Part shown: positions 16,849-25,546 of the stretch, in pieces
How positions within the stretch are numbered: position 1 is the stretch's first letter
Layout of the letters: the number at the start of each line of letters is the position of its first letter
Notes under the pieces: model-generated
What the model was told of the DNA's origin: nothing
What the model saw: the letters and a program-made list of their open reading frames with translations, nothing else
Databases searched by the model: none
NCBI RefSeq assembly: GCF_900106525.1
Contig: NZ_FNOG01000003.1
Span: 407,811 to 471,810 of the forward strand
DNA from: Lysobacter enzymogenes
Lineage (GTDB): Bacteria > Pseudomonadota > Gammaproteobacteria > Xanthomonadales > Xanthomonadaceae
Length of the DNA stretch: 64,000 bases
Direction of reading: 5' to 3'
Program-made: the position numbers and the translations under genes

Positions 16849-18864
16849 TCAGGGAAACACCTTGATCTGCTGGTCGGCCTTGCGCACCATCGCTGTGCCC
16901 GCCTTGCAGCCGAACGCTTCGCCGAAGGCGGACAGGTTCGACAGCGGGATGTTGGTGCGCCACTGGCCCGGCGCGTAGATGCCGGCGGCCGCGCGCTGCG
17001 CCGCCGCTTCCGGGCTCAGCTGCTGCGCCCACACGCCGGCCCAGGCCTTGAAGAAGGACTGGTTGGCGTCCTTGGCCGCGGCAGGCTGCGCGGCGCGGTA
17101 AGCGGCCCAGGCGAGTTCGACGCCGGCCTGGTCGGCGATGGCGACTTCGCGCACCTGCTGGCCGTTGACCTTGACCGAGCTCAGGCCCGGCCAGGATTCG
17201 GCGCTGTACTGCGCCGCGACGCGCGCGGTCATCGCGTCCCAGGCCGAGACTTCGGTCGGGGTCCACCAGTCGCGCACTTCCTGCTTGGCGTCGACGTAGC
17301 GGCCGCGGCTGTCGAAGCCGTGGGTCAGCTCGGCGCCGACCAGCGCGCCGAAGGCGCCGTACTGCGCGGCGTCGCCGCGGCTCATGTCGAGCACCGGCGC
17401 CTGCAGCATCGCCGCGGTCACGATCAGGCGGTTCTGGGCGATGTCGTAGGCCAGCGACGGCTCCTGCGGCAGCACGTCCCAGCGGCGGTCGGCGTTGCCG
17501 CGGCCGATGCGCTTCATCTCTTCGCGGTGGCGCCAAGTCGAGGCGATCAGCATGTTGCTGCCGAAGCTGCCGCGGCCCATCGGCTGCACGGTGTAGTCCA
17601 GGTCGCGCTTGGGCGTGCCGATCTCGATCTTGAGCTTGGCCAGCTTGGCGCGCGCTTCGTTCTTGGCGCTGTCGCTGAAGCGGGTGTCGGCGTCGATGGC
17701 CTTGGCCAGCGCGTCGCGCACCTGCTGGGCGATCTGCTCGGCGCGCTGGTCGGTGGCGGCGGGCAGGTAGCGCGCGGCGTACTCGTGGCCGACCATCGGG
17801 CCGGCGGCCAGGGTGATCGCGTCGAGCACGCTCTGCTGGCGCGCGGGCTGCTCGCGCTGGCCGCGCAGGATCTTGCCGCGGAAATCGAACTCGGCGTCGC
17901 GGAAGCTCTTGGCCAGGTACGGCGCCATCGAATCGCCGACGCGCCAGCGCAGGTAGGTCTTCCACTGCTCGGGCTTGAGCTGGTCGATCAGCTTGTCCAT
18001 CTCGGCGAACAGCGCCGGGTTGGCCATCGACACGCTGTCGTCGCTGACGCCCTGGGCCTTGAGGAAATCGCCGAGCTGCAGGCGCTTGTAGGTCTTGCCC
18101 AGGGTGTTGGTGGCGACCGGCGCGTAGTTGGCGACCGGGTCGCGCAGCGCCGACAGCGGCTTGGAGGCGCGGGCCAGGCGGGTTTCCAGATCGATCACCA
18201 ACTGCGACTCGGCCGCGAGCTTGTCCTTCGGCGTGCCGGTCAGGGTCAGGATCTTCTGCACGTAGACGTTGTACTGCGCCAGCAACTGGCGGGTGTCGTT
18301 GTCGGTGCGGGTGTAGTAGGCCGGATCCGGCAGGCCCAGGCCGCCCTGGCTGAAGTAGCCGATGTGGCGTTCCAGGTCCTTGAGGTCGATGTCGGCGCCG
18401 AAGTTGAACAGCACCGGGATGCCGACCTGGTGCAGCGCGGCGATCGAGGCCGGGATGTCCTTGGACTTCTTGATCGCGTTGATGCGGCCCAGCAGCGGGG
18501 CGATCGGCTGCGAGCCGTCGCGCTCGACCGCGGCCTCGTCCAGGCCGCTGGCCCAGAAGTCGCCGAGCAGCTTCTGCACGTTGCCCTGCGGTGCGGTCAT
18601 CGCGGTGTTGAGCAGTTCCAGCTGCTGGCGGCGGGCGTTGCCGGCCAGGGTGTCCAGCGCCGAGACCGAGGCGGCCCCGGACAGCGGATTGGCGCGCAGC
18701 CAGTCGGCGTTGGCGTTGGCGTAGAAGTCGGTGCAGGCGTTGGCGACGGCCGGAGCCTTGGACTTGGGCGCGGCCTTCTTCTTGGCGGCGTCGGCGGCGG
18801 GCGAGGCCAGGCCGGCAAGGAGGCTGAGGGCCAGGGCGCAGGCAAGCGGGCGTAGGGTCTGCAT
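16849..18864 (-). CDS. M13 (neprilysin/PepO) family protein, predicted catalytically dead
   Basis: 671 residues from the Met at 18864, which has GGA 7 bp upstream; a Met four codons earlier (18876) is possible. The first 27 residues are a Sec signal peptide ending ASPAADAA. The length and the overall M13 pattern are kept (ACTDFYANANADWLRANPL at the mature N-terminus; GGLGLPDPAYYTRTD; the final MVRKADQQIKVFP). The zinc motif HExxH is AELTH (GAELTHGFDSRG), and the GENIAD motif that supplies the third ligand reads EVAIAD, so the ligand positions His and Glu are Ala and Val. The periplasmic protein is therefore probably a pseudo-protease. Adjacent to an intact paralogue. Confidence 0.9.
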   Translation of the reverse strand: MQTLRPLACALALSLLAGLASPAADAAKKKAAPKSKAPAVANACTDFYANANADWLRANPLSGAASVSALDTLAGNARRQQLELLNTAMTAPQGNVQKLLGDFWASGLDEAAVERDGSQPIAPLLGRINAIKKSKDIPASIAALHQVGIPVLFNFGADIDLKDLERHIGYFSQGGLGLPDPAYYTRTDNDTRQLLAQYNVYVQKILTLTGTPKDKLAAESQLVIDLETRLARASKPLSALRDPVANYAPVATNTLGKTYKRLQLGDFLKAQGVSDDSVSMANPALFAEMDKLIDQLKPEQWKTYLRWRVGDSMAPYLAKSFRDAEFDFRGKILRGQREQPARQQSVLDAITLAAGPMVGHEYAARYLPAATDQRAEQIAQQVRDALAKAIDADTRFSDSAKNEARAKLAKLKIEIGTPKRDLDYTVQPMGRGSFGSNMLIASTWRHREEMKRIGRGNADRRWDVLPQEPSLAYDIAQNRLIVTAAMLQAPVLDMSRGDAAQYGAFGALVGAELTHGFDSRGRYVDAKQEVRDWWTPTEVSAWDAMTARVAAQYSAESWPGLSSVKVNGQQVREVAIADQAGVELAWAAYRAAQPAAAKDANQSFFKAWAGVWAQQLSPEAAAQRAAAGIYAPGQWRTNIPLSNLSAFGEAFGCKAGTAMVRKADQQIKVFP

Positions 18865-19013
18865 CGCGTAATCCATCCTGAGGATGCGCGAGTTTAACAA
18901 TCCGGCGTGGGATGGCGGTGAATGGGTTTCGGGACGGGATTGGGGATTGGGACTCGGGGTTGGCATTCGGGATCGGAGAACGCGCGCCCGCCCACTGCTG
19001 CGCCTGCCTGCTG

Positions 19014-19100
19014 CCGTCATCCCCGCGAAGGCGGGGATCCAGAGACTTCAGAGCCATGTCGCGATGAAGCCCTGGATCCCCGCCTTCGCGGGGATGACGG
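19014..19100. repeat. inverted repeat with GTCATCCCCGCGAAGGCGGG arms
   Basis: CGTCATCCCCGCGAAGGCG at 19014 onward and its complement ending at 19100, with a loop of about 30 bp. A second extragenic palindrome family, distinct from the CCTGTAGGAGCGG units; this type is widespread in proteobacterial intergenic DNA. It fills part of the 380-bp gap between the two M13 genes, which otherwise holds only the terminator at 19171-19204 and the region upstream of the first M13 gene. Confidence 0.88.
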
Positions 19101-19170
19101 TAGGTGGGGGCGCGGCGAGACGCGGCGACCGGCCCAGGGCAGATCCCGAATACAGAGCCCCAGTCCCGAA

Positions 19171-19204
19171 CAAAAACAAAGGCCCGGGAATCCCCGGGCC
19201 TTCG
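19171..19204 (-). terminator. intrinsic terminator after M13 peptidase 2
   Basis: Read on the minus strand: GGCCCGGG-GATT-CCCGGGCC followed by TTTGTTTTTG, about 40 bp after the stop codon of the M13 gene. Confidence 0.88.
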
Positions 19205-19244
19205 TCGATGCATCAAATCCGGCGCAAGCAACGCGCCGCAGCGA

Positions 19245-21365
19245 TCACCAGATGATCACCTGCTTGTCGCCCTCGCGCACCATCGGCTGGCCGGGCTTGC
19301 ACGAGAACGCCGCCGCGAAGGTCGGCAGGTTCGACGGCGCGCCGATCGCGCGGAAGTTGGCCAGCGCGTGCTCGTCGGTCTGCAGGCGCATCTTCTCCTC
19401 GTCCGGGGTGAAGTTGCGGCGCCACACCGTGGCCCAGTTGAGGAAGAAGCGCTGGTCGCGGGTCAGGCCGTCGGTCTTCGGGTCCGGGGTGTCGCCCGCG
19501 GCCTTCTTCATCGCGTCGAACGCGGTGGCCAGGCCGCCGAGGTCGGCGATGTTCTCGCCCAGGGTGTGGGTGCCGTTGACCTTCTGCCCGCCGATCGCGG
19601 TGTAGCCGTCGAACTGCTTGATCAGCTTGCCGGTCAGGGCCGAGAACGCCTTGGCGTCGGACGGCGCCCACCACACTTCCATGTTGCCGGTCGGCCCGAA
19701 GCGCGAACCCTGGTCGTCGTAGCCGTGGGTCATTTCATGACCGATCACCGCGCCGATGCCGCCGTAGTTGACCGCGTCGTCGGCCTTCGGGTCGAAGAAC
19801 GGCGGCTGCAGGATCGCCGCCGGGAACACGATCTCGTTCTGCAGCGGGTTGTAGTAGGCGTTGACCGTCTGCGGGCTCATGCCCCACTCGGTCTTGTCGA
19901 CCGGCTTGCCGATCTTGCTCAGGTTCCACTTGTAGTTGAACTCGTTGGCCGCCTTGACGTTGGCGTAGTAGCTGTCGCGGCCGGTCTTCAGGCCGCTCCA
20001 GTCGCGCCACTTGTCCGGGTAGCCGATCTTCGGAGTGAAGCTCGCCCACTTCTCCAGCGCCTTTTTCTTGGTGTCGGCGCTCATCCACGACAGGTTTTCG
20101 ATGCGCGACTTCAGCGACTGGCGCAGGTTCTCCACCAGCGCCTGCATGCGCTGCTTGGATTCGGCGGAGAAGGCGACCTTGACGTACAACTGGCCCATCG
20201 CTTCGCCGGCCTGGCCTTCGACGGTGGCCAGCACGCGCTTCCAGCGGTCCTTGATCTCCTTCTGACCGCGCATGGTCTTGGAGTAGAAGTTGAAGTTCTC
20301 CTGCACGAACGCGTCGGACAGGAACGGCGAGGCGCCGTCGATGGTGTGGAAGCGCAGGTAGGCCTGCCACGCGCTCGCCGGGGTGTCGGCGATCATCTTG
20401 CTGACTTCTTCGTGGAAGCCCGGCACCGCCAGCGAGAACATCTTCGGCGTGGCCACGCCCTGGGTTTCGAAGAACTTGGTCCAGGAGAAGTTCGGGGTCA
20501 GCTCGTCGGCCTTGGCCGGGCTGATCGGGTTGTAGTACAGCGAGACGTCGCGCGAGAGCTGCTCGCGGGTCTTGGAGGCCTTGGCCAGGCGGGTTTCGAA
20601 CGCGATCACGTCCTTGGCCTGCTTGGCGGCGTCCTCAGGCTTGGCGCCGCCGAGCTCGAGCACCTTGGCGATGTGCTGCTCGTACGCGGCCAGCTTGTCC
20701 TTGAACTTGGCGTCGGTGTAGTACGGCGCGTCCGGCAGGCCCAGGCCGCCCTGGGTGGCGTAGGCGATGTTTTCGGCCGAGTTCTTGAAGTCGGCCTGGG
20801 CGCCGAAGTCGAACATCGGGTTGTCGCCGGTGGCCGCGGTGTCGCGCAGGTAGGCGGCGATCTTCTCGGGGCTGTCGACGGCGTCGATCTTGGCCAGGTC
20901 GGCCTTCAGCGGCTCGATGCCCTGGGCGTTGACCTTGGCCTCGTCCATGCCGGTGGCCCACAGGTCGCCGACGATCTTCTCAACGCCCGTGGCCTTGGCG
21001 TCGGCCGCGGCCTGCTCGGCGAGCTGGTGCTGGACGTCGTTGGAACGCTCGTCGAGCATTTCGAACGCGCCCCACGAGGTGCGGTCGCCCGGGATCGGGT
21101 TGGCCGCCAGCCACTTGCCGTTGGCGTAGCCGGCGAAGTCGACGCAGGCGTCCTTGGCGCTGTCCAGGTCGCCGATTTCGAAGCGGTTGACCTTCTGCAG
21201 CTTGCTCTCGTCGAGCTTCAGCGCGGTGGCGGCTTCGGCCGGCTTGGCGACCTGGTCGCCGGCCGGAGCGGTCGGCGCGGGGGCTTCGGTTTTGCCGCCG
21301 CAGGCCGCGACGGCGGTGGCGATGGCGACGGACAGCAACAGGACTTGCGGTTTCTTGAGGATCAC
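19245..21365 (-). CDS. M13 family metallopeptidase, lipoprotein (active-site intact)
   Basis: 706 residues from a GTG at 21365 with GGAG 6 bp upstream. The signal sequence (LLLSVAIATAVAACGG) has a lipobox-like VAAC, so the mature enzyme is probably a lipoprotein facing the periplasm. Zinc site complete: VIGHEMTHGYDDQG (HExxH) and GENIADLGGL (third ligand), plus the substrate-binding NAYYNPLQNEIVFPAAILQP. Neprilysin-like enzymes cut small peptides. It is transcribed toward its inactive paralogue with a terminator between them. The 300 bp at 19741-20040 are almost identical to the third M13 gene at 51146-51445. Confidence 0.94.
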   Translation of the reverse strand: MILKKPQVLLLSVAIATAVAACGGKTEAPAPTAPAGDQVAKPAEAATALKLDESKLQKVNRFEIGDLDSAKDACVDFAGYANGKWLAANPIPGDRTSWGAFEMLDERSNDVQHQLAEQAAADAKATGVEKIVGDLWATGMDEAKVNAQGIEPLKADLAKIDAVDSPEKIAAYLRDTAATGDNPMFDFGAQADFKNSAENIAYATQGGLGLPDAPYYTDAKFKDKLAAYEQHIAKVLELGGAKPEDAAKQAKDVIAFETRLAKASKTREQLSRDVSLYYNPISPAKADELTPNFSWTKFFETQGVATPKMFSLAVPGFHEEVSKMIADTPASAWQAYLRFHTIDGASPFLSDAFVQENFNFYSKTMRGQKEIKDRWKRVLATVEGQAGEAMGQLYVKVAFSAESKQRMQALVENLRQSLKSRIENLSWMSADTKKKALEKWASFTPKIGYPDKWRDWSGLKTGRDSYYANVKAANEFNYKWNLSKIGKPVDKTEWGMSPQTVNAYYNPLQNEIVFPAAILQPPFFDPKADDAVNYGGIGAVIGHEMTHGYDDQGSRFGPTGNMEVWWAPSDAKAFSALTGKLIKQFDGYTAIGGQKVNGTHTLGENIADLGGLATAFDAMKKAAGDTPDPKTDGLTRDQRFFLNWATVWRRNFTPDEEKMRLQTDEHALANFRAIGAPSNLPTFAAAFSCKPGQPMVREGDKQVIIW
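19741..20040. repeat. M13 paralogue direct repeat, copy 1
   Basis: Hand alignment against 51146-51445 shows 9 mismatches in 300 positions with no gap. Both copies cover the same codons of two M13 genes in the same orientation, about 31 kb apart. Confidence 0.9.
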
Positions 21366-21914
21366 AGCGGGCTCCGGCCGTAAGGCGTAGGCGAGAAACA
21401 GTGCGGGATTGTGGCCGATTCTGGGTCGGCGCGTCGCCGGCGGGCACGACGCGTGCGGCCCGGGCACCGGGCGGACGATAGTCCCGGCCGGCGCGCGCGC
21501 AGGGTGTCGAAGGTCATGTGTGACGGTTCGGTAATGTTCGTTGGGGCCGCTTTTAGGGCCCTGGGGGCTGGGGGACGCGGTGGAATGCCCTGTTTCGGGG
21601 GGCGGCGGCAGGCGCGGGAATCTGGGATTTTCAGCCCTCGCTGCGGGGCGAGCGGCGTGCGTGCCGGCGAGCGCGGGCTCGCTACGGCAGGCTCTGCGGC
21701 GACGGCTTGGCGCGGCTGGCCTTGCGGAACCGGTGGTATGGACTCGGGCCGTTTGGCCGCCCCGCCTGGCCCGCCGGCTCGGTCGGTTTGCCCGACGGGC
21801 CCGTCCGATCGGTGGATCGCTGCGCTCCGAGTGGGGCGGGCCGGCTCGGCCGCAGCGGCTTCGGCCAGGCCGGCCCGGCGGCGCGGGCCGGACAAGCACC
21901 AAGCGATGCGCGGA
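21366..21914. other. gene-free stretch of about 550 bp
   Basis: Lies between the M13 gene start and the end of the subtilase gene, both on the minus strand. Open frames here are antisense or Arg/Ala-rich extensions without family similarity. A GC hairpin (CCGGCCCG-N6-CGGGCCGG) at about 21874 lies downstream of the subtilase stop but has no T-run. The part next to 21365 should contain the M13 promoter. Nothing else is recognised. Confidence 0.45.
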
Positions 21915-23276
21915 TCAGGGCTGCGCGGGCGCCGCGGGGCCGGCGATCGCGGCCTCGACCGCGGCCGCGGCATCGACCTCGCGCGCCGCGCCGGCAGCGC
22001 CGAACAGCAAGGCGCGCACGCGCGCGGCGTCCAGCGACGGCGCCGCCGACAGCAGCAGCGCGGCGACGCCGCTGACGTGCGCGGCGGCCATCGAGGAGCC
22101 GGAGGCGAAGTCGTAGCCGCCGCCGGGCCGGGTGGTGAGGATGTCGCTGCCCGGCGCGCCGAGGCTGCCGGGCGCAAGCGCGCGGGCGTTGTCGCCGACC
22201 ACGATCACCCCCGGCGTGTCGGCCGGAAACCCGCTCATGCGGCCGTCGGCGGGCAGCGAGGCGACCACGATCCGGCCTTGTTCGAGCAACTGCTGCAGCA
22301 ACCTGCGCAGCAGCGGATCGGCCGGTCCGCCCAGGCTCAGGTTGACCACGCGCGCGCGGCTGTCGGCGACCGCGGCCAGGGCCTTGGCCAGGGTGAAGGA
22401 ATTGCAGCGCGCGCCGTCGCCGGGCGCGGCGGGGTACCAGCAGGCTTTGTACAGATCGAGCACGGCCAGCGGGGCGATGCCGGCGATGCCGAGGCGGTTG
22501 TTGCTGTTGGCGGCGACGATCCCGGCGACTTCGGTGCCGTGCGCGTCGCGCCTGAACGCGGCCGGATCGGCCTCGACCAGATCCAGCGCGGTGCGGATGC
22601 GTCCGTGCAGGTCCGGATGGCCGGCGTCCGCGCCGGTATCGACGATGGCGACGCCGACCCCGCGGCCGCGGCTGCGCGCGTGCGCGGCGCCGGCGTTGAG
22701 GGCGATGAAGCCGCGTTGCAGGTCCAGGTAGGGATCGTTGTAGCGCGGCGCCGACGCGCGCGGCGCTGCGCGCACGGACGATTGCGGCGTCCGCGCGGAT
22801 TGCACGGAGAAATCCTGCAGCGGCTGGGCCAGCTTGACCCGCGTGTCCGCGCCCAGGCGCGCCAGCGCCTGTTCGGCCGATTCGCCCGGCGCGGGCCGCA
22901 GCACCGCGCAGTACCAGCCCAGCGACTTGATCGGCCAGCCGGCGACTTCGCGCAGGCGGTGCTCGCGCCCGATCGCCTGCAGCGCGGCGGCCGCCTGCTG
23001 GCCCAGGCCGTAGTGGCGCGCCGGCGCGTAGCCGAGCAGGTTGGAGCCGGCGCGCGCCGGCGGCGCGGCGACCGGGTTGTCCACCACGACCAGCACGTCG
23101 CGTTGCGGATCCATCTGCGTCGCCATCGCCGCGGCCGGTGCGTCCGGCATCGGCGCCGGATCGCGGCGCAGCGATTGCGCGCAGCCGGTCAGCGCCAGGC
23201 AGGCGACGAGCGCCAGACAAGTGTCGAGCACGAACGCCGGCAACGCATTCCTAGCGCGATGCATCGAGCGAGTCAT
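21915..23276 (-). CDS. S8 subtilisin-like lipoprotein, ECF operon-associated
   Basis: 453 residues with a lipoprotein signal (VACLALTGCAQ). Catalytic triad: Asp in AIVDTGADAGHPD near 215, His in RDAHGTEVAGIVAA near 248, Ser in ASGSSMAAAHVSG near 400. The usual oxyanion-hole segment AAGN is replaced by ASLPAD in IVVASLPADGRM, so the Asn is missing. The N-terminal 180 residues do not match a typical I9 propeptide. Its ATG overlaps the stop of the anti-sigma gene. It may act on the anti-sigma factor or serve as a sensor of envelope state; both are inferences. Four Cys are visible in the mature part. Confidence 0.9.
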   Translation of the reverse strand: MTRSMHRARNALPAFVLDTCLALVACLALTGCAQSLRRDPAPMPDAPAAAMATQMDPQRDVLVVVDNPVAAPPARAGSNLLGYAPARHYGLGQQAAAALQAIGREHRLREVAGWPIKSLGWYCAVLRPAPGESAEQALARLGADTRVKLAQPLQDFSVQSARTPQSSVRAAPRASAPRYNDPYLDLQRGFIALNAGAAHARSRGRGVGVAIVDTGADAGHPDLHGRIRTALDLVEADPAAFRRDAHGTEVAGIVAANSNNRLGIAGIAPLAVLDLYKACWYPAAPGDGARCNSFTLAKALAAVADSRARVVNLSLGGPADPLLRRLLQQLLEQGRIVVASLPADGRMSGFPADTPGVIVVGDNARALAPGSLGAPGSDILTTRPGGGYDFASGSSMAAAHVSGVAALLLSAAPSLDAARVRALLFGAAGAAREVDAAAAVEAAIAGPAAPAQP

Positions 23277-23911
23277 CGCGCGGCGACGGATTCGGCCAGG
23301 CGGATGCCCGGCGCGCTGCGCAGCCGCTGCAGCAACTGCGTGGCCTGCGCCTGCGTCGGCGCGGCGGGCGCGAGCAGATACGCGCCTACGGCGTTGGGGC
23401 CCTCGATCACCTGCAATTCCAGCCCGCGCAGCAGCGCGTTCCATTCGCCCAGCGGCATGTTCGGATCGGGCACGACCCGGATCGCCGCGGCCGGCGCCGG
23501 CGCCGCGGCCGGCGCGTCGCTGAGGGTGCGGTAGCCGGCACGCTGGTTCGCCGCGTAGAGCTGCGAACTCAGCACGCCCAGGCCGACGGCCTGGATCAGC
23601 ACCGAGGCGGCCAGCGCCTTGATCGCCCAGCCGCGCGCGCGCGCCGGCGCGGCCTGCGCGGGCGGCGCGTCGATGCGTTCGAGCAGGCGCCGCAGCCCGG
23701 CCTGCGGGTCCAGCGGCAGGTCGGTCGGCAGCGACATGGCCCGGCGCAGGCGCTGCTGCTGGGCGAACTCGGCGCTGCACGCATCGCACCGGCCCAGGTG
23801 CGAGGCCAGCCAACGGCCGCGTTCTTCGTCGGCATGGCCGAGCAGCGCCGCGGGCATCAGCTCCCAGGCGCGCGCGCAGTCGTGCCCGGGGTCCATCGGG
23901 GAGGCGGTCAT
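23273..23911 (-). CDS. zinc-finger (ZAS) transmembrane anti-sigma factor
   Basis: 212 residues from the Met at 23911, whose codon overlaps the sigma stop (ATGA). The cytoplasmic N-terminus carries the HxxxCxxC motif (HLGRCDACSAEF) near residue 39, the mark of ZAS-domain anti-sigma factors that hold an ECF sigma inactive. One hydrophobic segment lies at about 97-118 (IKALAASVLIQAVGLGVL). The periplasmic part of about 95 residues is Ala-rich and ends in a small alpha-beta region. It is followed at once by the subtilase gene, again with an ATGA overlap, so the three proteins form one signalling unit. Confidence 0.9.
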   Translation of the reverse strand: MTASPMDPGHDCARAWELMPAALLGHADEERGRWLASHLGRCDACSAEFAQQQRLRRAMSLPTDLPLDPQAGLRRLLERIDAPPAQAAPARARGWAIKALAASVLIQAVGLGVLSSQLYAANQRAGYRTLSDAPAAAPAPAAAIRVVPDPNMPLGEWNALLRGLELQVIEGPNAVGAYLLAPAAPTQAQATQLLQRLRSAPGIRLAESVAAR

Positions 23912-24492
23912 GACAGATTTCCGGTGAGGGCGCGGGCGCCGCCGGCCAGCGCCGGCAGCACGTTGCGCAGCTTGACCCGCGCATGGAACAGGCGGGCCTT
24001 GATGGTGCCGAGCGGGCACTCCAGCATCTCGGCGATGTCCTCGAGCTTGTAGCCGACGCCGTAGACCAGCTCGACCACCACGCGTTGGTCCGCGCTCAGC
24101 CGTTCCAGGCCCTTGCCGAGCCAGTCGCGCAACTCGCGGTCTTCGTCGGGATCGTCGGCGGCCATGCGGTCGTCGCCGAGTTCGTCCTGGTCGACCGGGT
24201 CGGCGCCGTGCTGGCGCAGCGCCTTGAGCCCGCAGCGGTAGGCGATGCCCATGATCCAGGTCGAGACCTGGGAATCGCCGCGGAAGCCGTCGGCTTTCTG
24301 CCAGACGATCAGGAAGCAGTCGTTGATGGCTTCCTCGATGATGTCCGGACGCCGGGTCAGGCGCGACAGGAAACGGCCGAGGCGGGCGTGGTAGCTGCGG
24401 TACAGCGTGGCCAGCGCGTCGCGGTCGCCGCCGGCCATGCGCTGCAGCAGGTGGCGATCGGCGGCGTCGCTGTGGACGTCGGTGTCGGTCAT
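23908..24492 (-). CDS. ECF (sigma-70 family, group 4) RNA polymerase sigma factor
   Basis: 194 residues. Region 2: LLQRMAGGDRDALATLYRSY near 15-35 and the -10 binding helix DIIEEAINDCFLIVWQKAD near 50-68, then WIMGIAYRCGLKAL. Region 4: LERLSADQRVVVELVYGVGYKLEDIAEML near 128-155 and the helix-turn-helix CPLGTIKARLFHARVKLR. There is no region 1 or 3, as usual for ECF factors. It is followed by its cognate ZAS anti-sigma. A promoter-like element at 24520-24549 lies just upstream of its start and recurs before several neighbouring operons, which suggests autoregulation and a local regulon. Confidence 0.93.
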   Translation of the reverse strand: MTDTDVHSDAADRHLLQRMAGGDRDALATLYRSYHARLGRFLSRLTRRPDIIEEAINDCFLIVWQKADGFRGDSQVSTWIMGIAYRCGLKALRQHGADPVDQDELGDDRMAADDPDEDRELRDWLGKGLERLSADQRVVVELVYGVGYKLEDIAEMLECPLGTIKARLFHARVKLRNVLPALAGGARALTGNLS

Positions 24493-24519
24493 GGTCGGCG
24501 ATAGGCCCGGAACATGGCG

Positions 24520-24549
24520 GTGGGTGCTGCGCCGCCGCGGGAAGGTTGC
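24520..24549 (-). promoter_or_regulatory. putative ECF promoter, sigma operon
   Basis: Minus strand: GCAACCTT (24549-24542), 14 bases, then GCACCCAC (24527-24520), ending 27 bp before the sigma ATG. The same bipartite motif with identical spacing occurs at 28018-28047, 28101-28130 and 47645-47674. The spacing fits ECF -35/-10 pairs. Found by eye, not tested. Confidence 0.65.
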
Positions 24550-24556
24550 GGCCGGC

Positions 24557-25294
24557 TCACAGCGCCAGCGTCAGGGTCAGCGCCCAGGGTTCGGCGCGCG
24601 CGACGTTCCAGGGCCGCGGCGCGCCGGAGTCGGCGGCGAGCCGGTACAGCTCGGCGCTGTAGCGCCCGCGCCGCCAGACCAGGCCGAGGTGGCCGTAGCC
24701 GTACGCGCCGCTGCGCGCGACGCCGTCGCGGTAGCGCGCGACCTCGGCCGCGCCGAGCCCGGCGGCGAGCGACCACTGCGGCGTCAACGCGCGGTTCCAG
24801 GTCAGGTCCAGCGCCGCGTAAGTGCGCGCGTGTCCGCGCAGGCGCACGGCCGACAGGGTCAGCGCGGCGCGGTCCTGGTACTGCCAGCCCACCTGCAGTT
24901 CGTTGCGCTCGACCCGCCAGGAACGCACGCCGGCGACGAGGTAGCGCGAATGGCTCAGGCCGGCGCGCCAGCGCCAGCGTTCGGACAAGGTCCAGGTGCG
25001 GGTCGCGGCGACGCCCGATTGCAGCGGCGAGGCCGGCGAACCGGCCTCGGCCGCGGCGGATAGGCTCAGCGTCCAGTCGTCGTCCGGCGTCCAGTGCGCC
25101 GCGGCCTGGAGGATCGGCTTGGGCGCGGTCGTGGCGACGCCGCGATCGACCAACTGCGAGCTCAGCGCGACCGCGCCGGACCACTCGCTCGCGCCGGGCC
25201 GCTGCGTCGCCGCCGCGGATGCGCCGGCGCACAGGCCGGCGACGATGAGCCCGGCGCGCAACCACGGGCGGTGGCGTGGCCGCGCATCGCGCAC
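24557..25294 (-). CDS. predicted outer-membrane beta-barrel protein
   Basis: About 245 residues from a GTG at 25294, chosen because it gives a good signal peptide (RPWLRAGLIVAGLCAGASAA); the frame is open up to 25429 and no clear ribosome site supports any start. The mature part is a series of alternating amphipathic strands ending in aromatic or hydrophobic residues (VALSSQLVDRG, LSLSAAAEAGS, RWRWRAGLSHSRYLVAG, NELQVGWQYQDRAALTLSAV, final ALTLTLAL), typical of a small barrel of 8-12 strands. The opening resembles TIGR02001-type proteins, uncertain. Located between the cytochrome c and sigma genes on the same strand. Confidence 0.65.
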   Translation of the reverse strand: MRDARPRHRPWLRAGLIVAGLCAGASAAATQRPGASEWSGAVALSSQLVDRGVATTAPKPILQAAAHWTPDDDWTLSLSAAAEAGSPASPLQSGVAATRTWTLSERWRWRAGLSHSRYLVAGVRSWRVERNELQVGWQYQDRAALTLSAVRLRGHARTYAALDLTWNRALTPQWSLAAGLGAAEVARYRDGVARSGAYGYGHLGLVWRRGRYSAELYRLAADSGAPRPWNVARAEPWALTLTLAL

Positions 25295-25546
25295 GGATGC
25301 CGCGGGCCCGGCCGAAGTGTCGTGAGCGCCCGCGCGTTCGGCGCAGGCACGCAAGACGCCCGCTGGCTCAGCAGCAGGCAAGCGGGGCGACGGCCGGGGG
25401 CGGGCCTGGGACTGGGTGCGCATTGGCAAACCAATCGCGCGGGCCCGGGCAAAGCGGACGCCGCCGCGCCGCGGGCGTTCGCGGCGAAGCGCCGCCGCGC
25501 GCGCACGCCGCGCAGGCGGCCGACCCGGTTCGGCTCGACCGCGCGC

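Noticed and set aside
21541-22116. plus-strand open frame of 191 codons near the subtilase 3' end
   Set aside because: Mostly antisense to the subtilase, Arg/Ala-rich, no motif.
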